From contig NZ_JABTEZ010000006.1 in assembly GCF_015711605.1 (NCBI RefSeq), forward strand, positions 248,001 to 312,000: a stretch of 64,000 bases of DNA, read 5' to 3'. Numbering within the stretch: position 1 is the first letter of the stretch; every line of letters begins with the position of its first letter. Below the pieces are notes generated by a model that did no database searches, was not told the origin of the DNA, and was given only the letters and a program-made list of their open reading frames with translations. Shown one piece after another: positions 43,371 through 51,809 of this stretch. The DNA comes from Planomonospora sp. ID67723 (lineage in GTDB: Bacteria; Actinomycetota; Actinomycetes; Streptosporangiales; Streptosporangiaceae). The position numbers and the translations under genes were made by a program.

Positions 43371-44162
43371 ATGGACGAGGTGTTCAAGGCGCTGGCCGAT
43401 CCGAGCCGGCGCGCGCTGCTCGACTCGCTCAACGCCCGCAACGGGCAGACGCTGCGCGAGCTGTGCGCCGGCCTCGACATGGCCAGGCAGTCCGTCAGCA
43501 AGCACCTCGCGGTGTTGGAGGAGGCCGGGCTCGTCACCACCGTGCGGCGGGGCCGGGAGAAGCTGCACTACCTCAACGCCGCGCCCGTGCACGAGATCGC
43601 CCACCGGTGGATCAGCCGCTACGACCGGGCCAGGGTCCAAGCCCTGGCGGACCTGAAACTCGCCCTGGAGGAGACCCCGATGGACGCGCCGACCTTCGTC
43701 TACACCACCTACATCCGCACCACCCCGCAGAAGCTCTGGCAGGCGCTGACCGAGCCCGCCTTCACCCGCCGCTACTGGGCCACGGAGTTCACTACGGACT
43801 GGTCCGTCGGCTCGCCGATGACCTGGGACAACCACGGCGTGCTGATCAGCGACCCGGAGCAGGTCGTGCTGGAGGCCGAACCCTACAGCCGGCTCTCCTA
43901 CACCTGGCACGCCATCACCCCGGAGCTCGCCAAGCGCTTCGGCTGGGACGAGGAGCTGCTCGCCCGGCTGTCCGGCGAGGCCCGCTCGAAGGTCACCTTC
44001 ACGATCGAGGAGGCCGCGCAGGTCGTGAAGCTCACCGTCGTGCACGACGGCTTCGAGCCCGGATCGAACCTGGCCGAGATGGTCAGCCACGGCTGGCCGA
44101 ACGTGGTGGCGAGCCTGAAGTCGCTGCTGGAGACCGGCGAACCGCTGCCGGACGATGCGTGA
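43371..44162 (+). CDS. ArsR-type winged helix fused to SRPBCC (AHSA1) domain
   Basis: Regulator of 263 residues. Residues 1-95 form an ArsR helix-turn-helix (EVFKALADPSRRALLDSLNARNGQTLRELCAGLDMARQSVSKHLAVLEEAGLV); no metal-binding Cys pair is seen. Residues 105-255 form a START-like AHSA1 domain (YTTYIRTTPQKLWQALTEPAFTRRYW to SHGWPNVVASLKSLLETGE). The lipophilic cavity of that domain may bind an effector. Twin palindromes overlap its promoter, so it probably represses itself. Confidence 0.93.
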   Translation: MDEVFKALADPSRRALLDSLNARNGQTLRELCAGLDMARQSVSKHLAVLEEAGLVTTVRRGREKLHYLNAAPVHEIAHRWISRYDRARVQALADLKLALEETPMDAPTFVYTTYIRTTPQKLWQALTEPAFTRRYWATEFTTDWSVGSPMTWDNHGVLISDPEQVVLEAEPYSRLSYTWHAITPELAKRFGWDEELLARLSGEARSKVTFTIEEAAQVVKLTVVHDGFEPGSNLAEMVSHGWPNVVASLKSLLETGEPLPDDA

Positions 44163-44295
44163 CCTCCCCGATCAGGGCTCGACGACGTCGCGAGGTGTCA
44201 TCGGCCCGGGCCCGCCCAGGCGACCGCCCAGAGGAAGGCGAGCGGCCCGAAGAGCCCCGCGGTCGCGCCGAGCGCCATCCAGAAGCCGCCGTGCC

Positions 44296-44772
44296 TCAGT
44301 CCGTGCTCAGATCGGCCAGTCGGCGCAGAGAGAGCCGGAACAGCGCCTCGCAGACCGGCCGCAGCAGCGGCCAGCCGGCCCTCCCGACCGGGCCGAACGG
44401 CAGGTCGAGCTCCTCCTCCCAGATGATCGTGCTGCCACCGCCCTGGCGCGGCAGCACCCGGAAGATCCCGGTGCCGCGCACCAGCCGTCCGGCGTGGCGG
44501 ACTGCCACTGCCGCCGGCGGGTCCCACTCGACGATCTCCATGAGGTCCAGGAACCCGACCGGTCCCACTCCCGTGAAGGCCGCCAGCCTGCTCCCGGGGC
44601 TCCGGCCGTCACCGGCCGTGACACGGGCGCGGGTCAGGACCATCCACTCGTCGTGGCGGGGCCAGTCGGTGAGTACGGCGAACACCCGCGCGGGGCTCGC
44701 CTCCGCCTCCACCGAGACGCTGATGACAGCAGGGATCACTCCCGCATCATTTCCCGCCGTGCGGCGGGCCAA
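44296..44772 (-). CDS. SRPBCC family protein (polyketide cyclase/coenzyme Q-binding-like)
   Basis: START-fold protein of 158 residues: ISVSVEAEASPARVFAVLTDWPRHDEWM, then SRLAAFTGVGPVGFLDLMEIVEWDPP and IIWEEELDLPFGPVGRAGWPLL. It presumably binds a hydrophobic ligand. The first 12 residues may not be translated, since a GTG (VIPAVIS) is more family-like. It faces the ArsR-SRPBCC gene, tail to tail with 130 bases between. Confidence 0.82.
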   Translation of the reverse strand: MARRTAGNDAGVIPAVISVSVEAEASPARVFAVLTDWPRHDEWMVLTRARVTAGDGRSPGSRLAAFTGVGPVGFLDLMEIVEWDPPAAVAVRHAGRLVRGTGIFRVLPRQGGGSTIIWEEELDLPFGPVGRAGWPLLRPVCEALFRLSLRRLADLSTD

Positions 44773-44900
44773 GCAGGGCCCTCTCTGACAGCGGTCGTTG
44801 CGGATCCCGTCAAACGGGATGTTATGGCGGTTTCTTCCGGGCGACGTTAGGCTTTCACGTCCACGGCCACCGCCGCTGGGTCATTCGGTTGGGAGCGTTC

Positions 44901-45077
44901 ATGACGGATGTCGAGAACGGAGTCCGCGGCGTGTCCGGGATCGCGGAGTCCGTGGCACTGCCACGCCGCGGTGAGGCTTCCCGCTGCCCCCACGAGGAGG
45001 CGCGCCGCCGGTGCGTCCTGCCCCCCGGTCACCTGCTGGACCATGTGTACCCGCACCAGCGGGCCACTGCTCCCTGA
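44901..45077 (+). CDS. Small Cys/His protein, hypothetical
   Basis: Predicted 58-residue protein. The C-terminal half holds CPHEEARRRCVLPPGHLLDH, a Cys-His-Cys-His pattern seen in short actinobacterial proteins of unknown function and possibly able to bind zinc. GGGAG lies five bases before the ATG and a TAGGCT -10-like element lies at about 44850. The N-terminus is hydrophilic. Confidence 0.5.
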   Translation: MTDVENGVRGVSGIAESVALPRRGEASRCPHEEARRRCVLPPGHLLDHVYPHQRATAP

Positions 45078-45224
45078 CCCGCCGGTGCGGGGTGCGGGCA
45101 GCGCCCGCCCTGCGGACCCGGGGGAGCGGCGCCGGGAGGAGCGGTCCCGGTGGGCGGCCTCCTTCGGCCCCTCGCGACTTCGGGAGAGCCCCCGTGACCC
45201 CGCGGAAAGGCCCCGGAAAAGCCG

Positions 45225-45257
45225 GAGCCTCCGGCACCACGAGGGTGCCGGAGGCTC
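45225..45257. terminator. Bidirectional terminator near rbpA
   Basis: A perfect 14-bp stem GAGCCTCCGGCACC / GGTGCCGGAGGCTC with an ACGAG loop lies between the convergent small gene and rbpA, 29 bases from the rbpA stop. Confidence 0.8.
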
Positions 45258-45285
45258 TCCGGTCTGTGACCCGCCGCCCGGAGGG

Positions 45286-45630
45286 TCAGGCGCTCTTGCG
45301 GCGCTGGGCGCGCAGGATCGCCAGGCGCTCGTTGAGCACCTCCTCCAGGTCCTCAATCGTGCGGCGCTCCAGCAGCATGTCCCAGTGGGTCCGCGGGGGC
45401 TTGGACTTCTTGGCCTCGGGCAGCTCGCCGTCCACCCGCAGGGCGGTCACGCCGCACATGCGGCACTCCCACGTCGCCGGGATCTCGGCTTCGGCCGCAA
45501 GCGGGACGTCGAATCGATGGCCCTTCGGGCAAATGTAGGACACCTCCTGGCGCGGGGCCAGATCGGTGTTGCGGTCGTTCTCGTAGCTGGTCGCCCCGAG
45601 TCGGGTACCGCGCAGCGCACGCTCGCCCAT
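45286..45630 (-). CDS. rbpA: RNA polymerase-binding protein RbpA
   Basis: Essential actinobacterial transcription factor that binds the principal sigma factor and stabilises open complexes, 114 residues. N-terminal tail (MGERALRGTRLGATSYEND), RbpA core with Cys34, His38, Cys56 and Cys59 (ICPKGHRF and WECRMCG), and the sigma-interacting C-terminal helices (THWDMLLERRTIEDLEEVLNERLAIL) are all present. A SigR-type promoter lies upstream, consistent with thiol-stress induction known in Streptomyces. Confidence 0.97.
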   Translation of the reverse strand: MGERALRGTRLGATSYENDRNTDLAPRQEVSYICPKGHRFDVPLAAEAEIPATWECRMCGVTALRVDGELPEAKKSKPPRTHWDMLLERRTIEDLEEVLNERLAILRAQRRKSA

Positions 45631-45681
45631 GTCTTAATGCCTCCTGAGGGCCCCGTCGTGAGGGGTTCGTCTCCCACGGCG

Positions 45682-45711
45682 TACAACGCTTGATACCGTG
45701 TGTGGATTCCC
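45682..45711 (-). promoter_or_regulatory. rbpA: SigR/SigH-type promoter of rbpA
   Basis: On the minus strand GGGAAT (45706-45711) and GTTGTA (45682-45687) are separated by exactly 18 bases, matching the GGGAAT-N18-GTT consensus of the thiol-oxidative-stress sigma factor. A 9-bp inverted repeat CGTGTGTGG-N4-CCACACACG (45697-45718) overlaps the -35. It may be an operator or the terminator of the upstream MFS gene. Confidence 0.8.
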
Positions 45712-45776
45712 ACACACGACGTGATCCAATCGCGTGTTTTCCATGGGATCCACGGGGAGCCCTTTTCGGGCGGGTT

Positions 45777-47138
45777 TCAGATGCGTTCCGGGACCGGATT
45801 TCCGGCCGCGCGGATGGCCCGGGGCAGGTTGATCGCGGCCAGGCCGGCGAGGCCGACCACGAAGAAGATCACCAGTGTGAGGATGCCCAGCCGGTAGCTG
45901 TCGGTCAGCTGGAGCGCCAGGCCGAGGGTGAAGGAGCCCAGGAACGTCGAGCCCTTGTCGCTGATCTCGTACAGGCTGTAGTACTCCGCCTCCTTGCCCC
46001 TGGGGATCACATGGGAGAACAGCGAGCGCGACAGCGCCTGGGTGCCGCCCATCACGATCGCGATGGCGAAGCCGAGCGCGAAGAACGCCGTCGCCGACCC
46101 CTTGGGCAGGAAGTAGGCCGCGGCCACCACGAGGGTCCAGGCCACCAGGGCGGACATCACGACCCGCTTGGCCCCGAAGGACGCCGCCAGCCGGCCCAGC
46201 AGCAGCGCGCCGCCGAAGGCCACGAACTGCACCATCAGAATCGCCGCGATCCGCACCGTCTGGTCCAGCCCGAGTTCCTTGTCGGCGTAGGTGGCCGAGA
46301 AGGAGATGACCGTCTGCACGCCGTCGTTGTAGATCAGGTAGGTGACCAGGAAGGCCAGCGTCAGCGGGTAGTTGCGCAGGTCCCTGAGGGTGCGGCCGAG
46401 CTGCCGGAAGCTGCCGGTCAGCGCCTGCCCGGTGGTCTCGGAGCCTCGGTCGGGCATGCGCCGGTTGCGCAGCCGCAGCATCGGGATGATCGTGAAACCG
46501 CCCCACCACAGGCCGGAGGAGGCCAGCGCGAGGCGCACCGCGTCGCCCTCGGCGATGCCGAAGGACTCGTGCTTCAGGAACAGCGCCAGGTGGATCGCCA
46601 GCAGCAGGCCGCCGCCGAGGTAGCCGAAGCCCCAGCCCCGCGCGGAGACCCCGTCGCGCTCGTCGGCGGTGGCGATCTCCGGCAGGAACGAGTTGTAGAC
46701 GACGAACGCCGCGGCGAAGGCGACGCTGGCGACCAGGAACAGCACGCCGCCCAGCAGGTAGCGGTCGCCGGACAGGAACCAGAAGCAGACCGTCGCCCCC
46801 GCGCCGAGGTAGGCGAAGGCCCCCATGATCTCCTTCTTCCGGCCGGTGTGGTCGGCCAGGGCGCCCACCATGGGCATCAGGATGATCTGCAGGACGGCGG
46901 CGGCGCCGACCACGAAGGAGTAGTAGGCACTGGGCCGCACGTCGAACCAGAACACCGGGACGTACGGCGACCCGGCGGCCTTGGCGGCGGACTCGGCGAC
47001 CGTCGTCAGGTACGGCCCCAGGAAGACGGTCAGAACCGTGGTGGGGAAGGCCGAGTTGGCCCAGTCGTACCAGTACCAGCCGCGTTGCTCGCGGCGGCGG
47101 GACTGGGGGGTCTCTTCGACGGCCGGTGCGGCGGTCAT
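45777..47138 (-). CDS. MFS transporter (UMF1/Atg22-like)
   Basis: Permease of 453 residues with about 12 membrane segments. QRGWYWYDWANSAFPTTVLTVFLGPYL is the hallmark N-terminus of this subfamily, and GALADHTGRKKEIMG is the loop 2-3 motif. GFGYLGGGLLLAIHLAL and SRSLFSHVIPRGKEAEYYSLYEISDKGSTFLG are also characteristic. The substrate is unknown. The ATG at 47138 has GAGGA 7-11 bases upstream. The GDPD gene lies 95 bases upstream in the same direction. Confidence 0.93.
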   Translation of the reverse strand: MTAAPAVEETPQSRRREQRGWYWYDWANSAFPTTVLTVFLGPYLTTVAESAAKAAGSPYVPVFWFDVRPSAYYSFVVGAAAVLQIILMPMVGALADHTGRKKEIMGAFAYLGAGATVCFWFLSGDRYLLGGVLFLVASVAFAAAFVVYNSFLPEIATADERDGVSARGWGFGYLGGGLLLAIHLALFLKHESFGIAEGDAVRLALASSGLWWGGFTIIPMLRLRNRRMPDRGSETTGQALTGSFRQLGRTLRDLRNYPLTLAFLVTYLIYNDGVQTVISFSATYADKELGLDQTVRIAAILMVQFVAFGGALLLGRLAASFGAKRVVMSALVAWTLVVAAAYFLPKGSATAFFALGFAIAIVMGGTQALSRSLFSHVIPRGKEAEYYSLYEISDKGSTFLGSFTLGLALQLTDSYRLGILTLVIFFVVGLAGLAAINLPRAIRAAGNPVPERI

Positions 47139-47233
47139 GGGGGGGTCCTCGGTTCGCTCGGGGGTCGGGGGGCGGCGCGACCGGGTGGGGAGCGCCGGGG
47201 GGCGTCGCGGCCGATGCGGCCCGCGCCGCGGTG

Positions 47234-48031
47234 TCAGGCGGCGAGCCGTCCCGGATGCCACTGACCGCGCGACGTGAGCACGGCGCGCAGGCCGGAGATG
47301 TTGTCGGTCATCACGCCGTCGACGCCCATGTCGAGCAGGCGCTCCATCTGCCGGGTGTCGTTGACGGTCCACACGTGGATCTGCATGCCGAGGGCGTGCG
47401 CCGTACGGATCAGGGCCGGGGTCGTGACCCGCAGGCCGCGGAAGCCGACCGGCACCTGCGCGCACGGCACCCCGGCGCGGGCCAGGCGGGTGAGCAGGCG
47501 GCCGTAGGCGGAGGTGGCGGCGGCCGCGCGCAGGGCGGCGACGCCACGCGGGCCGAGCGAGGAGCACACGTCGCGGCCCATGGCGGCGCGGGCCCGCTCC
47601 AGCCGCTCGTCGGAGAAGGAGGTCAGGCAGATCCGGTCGTAGGCGTTGGTCCGCCTGACCACCTCGGCCAGCGGCGCGATGGCCTCGGCCTCCTTGACGT
47701 CGATGTTGAAGCGCGCCTGCGGCCAGGAACCGATCAGGTCCTCCATGAGCGGGATCTCGTCCACCCCGCCGATGCGTGCCTGGCGCACCGTCCGGTACGG
47801 CAGCGCGGCGATCCGGCCGCTCCGGTCGGTCACCCGGTCCAGCGTGTGGTCGTGGAAGGCCAGCAGCACGCCGTCGGCGGTGGCGTGGGCGTCGGTCTCC
47901 AGGTAGGTGTAACCGAGCTCCACCGCGCGCGCGAAGGCCGCGTGGGTGTTCTCTCTGCCCTCGGAGGCCCCGCCCCGGTGGGCGAAGGCGAGCGGGCCCG
48001 GATGATCGAGGAAGGCGTAACGGCGCTGCAC
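47234..48031 (-). CDS. Glycerophosphodiester phosphodiesterase
   Basis: GDPD TIM-barrel enzyme of 265 residues that hydrolyses glycerophosphodiesters to glycerol 3-phosphate and an alcohol. FAHRGGASEGRENTHAAF, YLETDAHATADGVLLAFHDHTLDRVT and FNIDVKE hold the catalytic His pair and the metal-binding Glu/Asp. No signal peptide is visible, so it is likely cytoplasmic. An MFS transporter lies downstream, perhaps co-transcribed. A glycerol kinase lies about 2 kb away on the other strand. Confidence 0.95.
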   Translation of the reverse strand: MQRRYAFLDHPGPLAFAHRGGASEGRENTHAAFARAVELGYTYLETDAHATADGVLLAFHDHTLDRVTDRSGRIAALPYRTVRQARIGGVDEIPLMEDLIGSWPQARFNIDVKEAEAIAPLAEVVRRTNAYDRICLTSFSDERLERARAAMGRDVCSSLGPRGVAALRAAAATSAYGRLLTRLARAGVPCAQVPVGFRGLRVTTPALIRTAHALGMQIHVWTVNDTRQMERLLDMGVDGVMTDNISGLRAVLTSRGQWHPGRLAA

Positions 48032-48257
48032 GTGGAGGAGTATGCCCGCTGTGAGCAGGGCTCGTCATCACATGGAGGTGAACGTTTGGGGCACGGATTC
48101 CGCAACGGCCGCCCCTGTTCGGTCCGTCTCCGGCCGGGTGCGAGGCTGGAAGGAGACCGCGCGGCCCGGCGGCGCCGGTGCGACAGCGGCGTGACAGCCG
48201 GATGAAAGCACGCGAGGCCACCCTGATCACCATTCGGTGAGAATGGAGGGGAAGGCG

Positions 48258-48959
48258 ATGAAGGCCCTCATGCAGGAGTTCAGCGTGCCGGACCGGTACC
48301 GCGGTCCGGCGGGCGTGGTGAACGGGGGATGGGTCTCGGGCCTGATGGCGAGCTACCTGCAGGCCGGGAGGGCCGTCGAGGTGACGCTGCTGGCCCCGGC
48401 GCCGCCCGGCACCGGTCTGCGGATCGAGCGCGAGGGCGGCCGGGTCGGGCTCTTCCACGGGACGGAGCGGCTGGCCGAGGCCCGGCCGGTGGACGAGGAC
48501 CCGGTGGCGCCGCCGTTCGTCTCGCTCTATCAAGCCACGAAGGCGGAACGGAACTTCGTGGGAGCCGTCGAGCATCCGTTCCCCGGCTGCTTCGTCTGCG
48601 GTCACCGGGAGCCCGGAGACGGGCTGCGGATCCGCCCGGGGGCCTCCGGCCCGGACACCGTGGCCGCCTCCTGGTTCGCCCATCCGGGGCTGGCCGAGTG
48701 GTCGGCGACCCTGCCGCTGACCCACGTGTGGGGAGCGCTCGACTGTCCCTCGGGCTGGGCGCACCTCGAACCGGGAGAGGCGGCCATGCTGGGCAGGCTC
48801 ACCGCCCGGACGTACCGGCAGGCCGTCCCCGGCAGGACCTACGTGGTCGTCGCCCGCAAGGAGGGACGGGAGCGGCGTAAGCTCTTCGCGAGTTCGGCGG
48901 TGTACGAGGTGGACGGCAGGCTGGTCGGAGCCGCTCGGGCCACCTGGATCGAGATGTGA
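48258..48959 (+). CDS. Hotdog-fold thioesterase-like hypothetical protein
   Basis: Protein of 233 residues that resembles thioesterase-superfamily proteins with a duplicated hotdog: GPAGVVNGGWVSGLMASYLQAGRAVEVTLLAPAPPG, a central Cys pair FPGCFVCGHREPGDGLRI, then THVWGALDCPSGWAHLEPGEAAMLGRLTART. The Cys pair is a recurring feature of this actinobacterial family. The function is unproven. The ATG at 48258 has GGAGGGG six bases upstream; GTG at 48237 and ATG at 48243 are upstream alternatives. Confidence 0.78.
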   Translation: MKALMQEFSVPDRYRGPAGVVNGGWVSGLMASYLQAGRAVEVTLLAPAPPGTGLRIEREGGRVGLFHGTERLAEARPVDEDPVAPPFVSLYQATKAERNFVGAVEHPFPGCFVCGHREPGDGLRIRPGASGPDTVAASWFAHPGLAEWSATLPLTHVWGALDCPSGWAHLEPGEAAMLGRLTARTYRQAVPGRTYVVVARKEGRERRKLFASSAVYEVDGRLVGAARATWIEM

Positions 48960-48977
48960 TCCGACGGTCGGTGAATC

Positions 48978-49005
48978 GTTCGGCAAAGCCGAACTGCACT
49001 ACGAT
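48978..49005 (+). promoter_or_regulatory. IclR operator 1 and -10 element
   Basis: The palindrome GTTCGGCAAAGCCGAAC lies at 48978-48994, upstream of a -10 TACGAT (49000-49005). The GTG at 49013 starts 7 bases later, so the transcript is probably leaderless. The same operator core occurs before glpK. Confidence 0.75.
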
Positions 49006-49012
49006 GTAGATC

Positions 49013-49762
49013 GTGGCGGAGACGATTCAGTCGGTCGAGCGCGCGGCGGCGATCCTGCGACTGCTCGCCGCGGGGCGCCGGCAGCTCGGCGTGGTGGAGC
49101 TCGCGCGGGCGATGGGGCTGCCCAAGGGCACGCTCCACGGCATCCTGCGCACGCTGGTCCACGTCGGTTTCGTCGAGCAGGACGGCAAGACCGGCAAATA
49201 CCGTCTCGGCGGCACGCTTCTGCACCTGGGCAGCAGCTACCTCGACGTCAACGAGCTGCGCACCCGCTCGCTCAACTGGGCCGACGCGCTGGCCGGACGG
49301 AGCGGGGAGAGCGTGTGGATCGGCACCCTGCACGAGGGGCAGGTCCTGGTCGTCCACCACGTCTTCCGGCCCGACGACAGCATGCAGGCGCTGCAGGTGG
49401 GCGCTCTCCTGCCGGTGCACGCCACCGCCCTGGGCAAGGCCCTGCTCGCCTTCGACCCGTACGGAGTCCCCGTCCCCGACCCGCTCGAACGGCTCACCGG
49501 GCGCACGCTCGTCACCGCGGGCGACCTGGAGGAGGACCTCGAACGGGTGCGGCGGCGCGGATGGGCGGCCGACCTCGAGGAGTTCGTGGAGGGCGAGGTC
49601 TCGATGGCGGCCCCGATCCGGGGCGGGCAGGGCGTCACCGTCGGCGCGATCGGCATCCGCGGGGCCGTCGAACGGCTGGTCCTGGACGGCGAGCCTCGCA
49701 TGGACCTGCTGTCCTACGTGCGGGACGCGGCCAGAGCGATCACTCATGACCTGGACAGATAG
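49013..49762 (+). CDS. IclR family transcriptional regulator (glycerol regulon type)
   Basis: Regulator of 249 residues. The N-terminal winged helix (TIQSVERAAAILRLLAAGRRQLGVVELARAMGLPKGTLHGILRTLVHVGFVEQDG) is followed by the IclR effector domain (about 75-245, with LPVHATALGKALLAF). The operator GTTCGG-N5-CCGAAC is found before this gene and before glpK 125 bases downstream, so it is probably the glycerol repressor (GylR-like). Confidence 0.94.
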   Translation: MAETIQSVERAAAILRLLAAGRRQLGVVELARAMGLPKGTLHGILRTLVHVGFVEQDGKTGKYRLGGTLLHLGSSYLDVNELRTRSLNWADALAGRSGESVWIGTLHEGQVLVVHHVFRPDDSMQALQVGALLPVHATALGKALLAFDPYGVPVPDPLERLTGRTLVTAGDLEEDLERVRRRGWAADLEEFVEGEVSMAAPIRGGQGVTVGAIGIRGAVERLVLDGEPRMDLLSYVRDAARAITHDLDR

Positions 49763-49808
49763 TCCCCGCCCGGATTCCGCCGCCTCGGAGCGGACGCTCG
49801 CGTGGCGG

Positions 49809-49862
49809 TTGACACGGGGCGATAATTCCATAGCATTTCCGTGCTGTTCGGTAATGCCGAAC
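49809..49862 (+). promoter_or_regulatory. glpK: glpK promoter and IclR operator 2
   Basis: TTGACA (49809-49814) and TAGCAT (49831-49836), 16-base spacer, form the promoter. The palindrome GTTCGGTAATGCCGAAC (49846-49862) lies just downstream, where a bound repressor would block elongation. It shares GTTCGG-N5-CCGAAC with the site before the IclR gene. Confidence 0.8.
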
Positions 49863-49887
49863 ATTCAAGCCACCATGCGAGGGGTCC

Positions 49888-51354
49888 GTGTCGCAGTATG
49901 TCGCCGCCATCGACCAGGGCACCACGTCAAGCCGGTGCATGGTGTTCGACCGGGACGGCCGGATCGTCTCCGTCGCCCAGCGCGAGCACCGGCAGATCTT
50001 CCCCCGGCCGGGCTGGGTGGAGCACGACGCCGAGGAGATCTGGGCCGCGGTGCGGGGCGTGTTCGACGACGCCCTGGCCCGCTGTGACCTCGACGCCGGC
50101 CGGATCGCCGCGCTGGGCGTCGCCAACCAGCGGGAGACGACCGTCCTGTGGGACAGGCGCACCGGCCGGCCCGTCTGCAACGCGGTCGTCTGGCAGGACA
50201 CCAGGACCGACGCGCTGGTGCGCGACCTGGCCGGTCACGAGCCGCTGTTTCGCGGGCGTGCGGGCCTGCCGCCGGCCACCTACTTCTCCGGGCCGAAGAT
50301 CCGCTGGCTGCTGGATGAGACGCCGGGCCTGCGCGAGCGCGCCGAGCGCGGCGACGTCTTGTTCGGGACCATGGACAGCTGGCTGATCTGGAACCTCACC
50401 GGCCGCCACGTCACCGATGTGACCAACGCCAGCCGTACGCTCCTGATGGACCTGCGCAGCCTGCGGTGGGACGAGGAGCTGCTCGAGGCCGTCGGCGTGC
50501 CGCGGGCGATGCTCCCGGAGATCCGTCCCTCCTCCGAGGTGTACGGATACTTCGGTGAGATCCCGGTGTCTGCGGCGTTGGGTGACCAGCAGGCGGCGCT
50601 GTTCGGCCAGACCTGTTTCTCCCCCGGGGAGACCAAGTCCACCTACGGCTCGGGCAGCTTCCTGCTGATGAACACCGGCGCCGAGCCGGTCGCCTCCCAC
50701 CACGGCCTGCTCACCACCGTCGCCTACCAGATCGGTGAGGCCCCGGCCGCCTACGCGCTGGAGGGCGCGATCGCGGTGACCGGCTCGCTGGTGCAGTGGC
50801 TGCGCGACAACCTCGGCCTGATCTCCAGCGCCGCGGAGATCGAGACGCTGGCCAAAACCGTGCACGACAACGGCGGCTGCTACTTCGTCCCCGCCTTCTC
50901 CGGCCTGTTCGCCCCCTATTGGCGCAGCGACGCGCGGGGTGTGATCGCCGGGTTGACCGGTTACATCACCAAGGGCCACATCGCCCGGGCGGCGCTGGAG
51001 GCCACGGCTTTCCAGACCCGCGAGGTCGTGGACGCGATGAACGCCGATTGCGGGTTGCCGCTGACGGTGCTCAGGGCCGATGGCGGTATGACGGCCGACA
51101 ACCTGCTCATGCAGACCCTGGCCGATGTGCTCGCGGTCCCGGTGGTGCGGCCGATGGTCGCCGAGACCACCTGTCTGGGGGCGGCGTACGCGGCGGGGCT
51201 GGCGGTCGGTTACTGGCCGGACATCGCCGGTCTGCGCGGCAACTGGCACAAGGCCGCCGAGTGGCGGCCGCAGATCGGCCAGGCGGTCCGGGAACGGGAG
51301 TACCGGAACTGGAAGAAAGCCGTGCAGCGCACCCTCGCCTGGGTCGACGGGTAA
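49888..51354 (+). CDS. glpK: Glycerol kinase
   Basis: Enzyme that makes glycerol 3-phosphate from glycerol, 488 residues. FGGY signatures include [21 protein letters not shown] at the N-terminus, [36 protein letters not shown] and the C-terminal [20 protein letters not shown] with [18 protein letters not shown]. The GTG at 49888 is preceded by GAGGGG. No glpF or glpD is next to it. It follows an IclR regulator with a shared operator. Confidence 0.97.
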   Translation: MSQYVAAIDQGTTSSRCMVFDRDGRIVSVAQREHRQIFPRPGWVEHDAEEIWAAVRGVFDDALARCDLDAGRIAALGVANQRETTVLWDRRTGRPVCNAVVWQDTRTDALVRDLAGHEPLFRGRAGLPPATYFSGPKIRWLLDETPGLRERAERGDVLFGTMDSWLIWNLTGRHVTDVTNASRTLLMDLRSLRWDEELLEAVGVPRAMLPEIRPSSEVYGYFGEIPVSAALGDQQAALFGQTCFSPGETKSTYGSGSFLLMNTGAEPVASHHGLLTTVAYQIGEAPAAYALEGAIAVTGSLVQWLRDNLGLISSAAEIETLAKTVHDNGGCYFVPAFSGLFAPYWRSDARGVIAGLTGYITKGHIARAALEATAFQTREVVDAMNADCGLPLTVLRADGGMTADNLLMQTLADVLAVPVVRPMVAETTCLGAAYAAGLAVGYWPDIAGLRGNWHKAAEWRPQIGQAVREREYRNWKKAVQRTLAWVDG

Positions 51355-51406
51355 CGGCCGTCCCGTGGGTCCGTGACCGGATCCGGGATGCGCCGGGGCA
51401 CGGGTG

Positions 51407-51685
51407 TCACGTGCCGGTTCTCTGCCCGGCTCTGGACAGGGCGGTGGCGGCCCGCTCGTCGGGGCTGGTTCCGCCCCACACCCCGTGTGCCTGGTGGGTG
51501 TTGATCGCGTAGTCCAGGCACTGCGCGCGCACCGGGCAGCGGCGGCAGACGGCCTTGGCGTGCTCGTGCTGCATCTGGCCCGGCCCCTGCGGCGAGATGG
51601 GGAAGAACAGCTCCGGATCCTCGCTGAGACAGGCGGCCTGGCGGGACCAGTGAGTGATGAAAGAAATATCAGTGTGAGAAGGCAT
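51407..51685 (-). CDS. WhiB-family iron-sulfur regulator (WblE/WhiB1-like)
   Basis: Redox-sensitive regulator of 92 residues with four cluster-binding Cys (19, 47, 50, 56: AACLSEDPELFFP, CRRCPVRAQC) and the Gly-rich turn GVWGG at 68-72 followed by SPDERAA. WhiB proteins act with the principal sigma factor. The ATG at 51685 is family-like; the longer open frame starts in the promoter region. It converges on glpK. Confidence 0.96.
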   Translation of the reverse strand: MPSHTDISFITHWSRQAACLSEDPELFFPISPQGPGQMQHEHAKAVCRRCPVRAQCLDYAINTHQAHGVWGGTSPDERAATALSRAGQRTGT

Positions 51686-51809
51686 GGCGAATCCAATGAG
51701 TCCGGGAGAAACCCGACTACCGTCGGCCCAACTGCTCATTCGGATGCCCCTGCCTGTCGGCTTCATACGATTTGGGGGGAGAAAAGTCGGCAAAATCGGG
51801 GCGGGGAAA

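Noticed and set aside
44198-44278. 26-residue hydrophobic ORF (MALGATAGLFGPLAFLWAV) on the minus strand
   Set aside because: It looks like a membrane segment but has no clear Shine-Dalgarno and may be chance or the tail of a lost gene.
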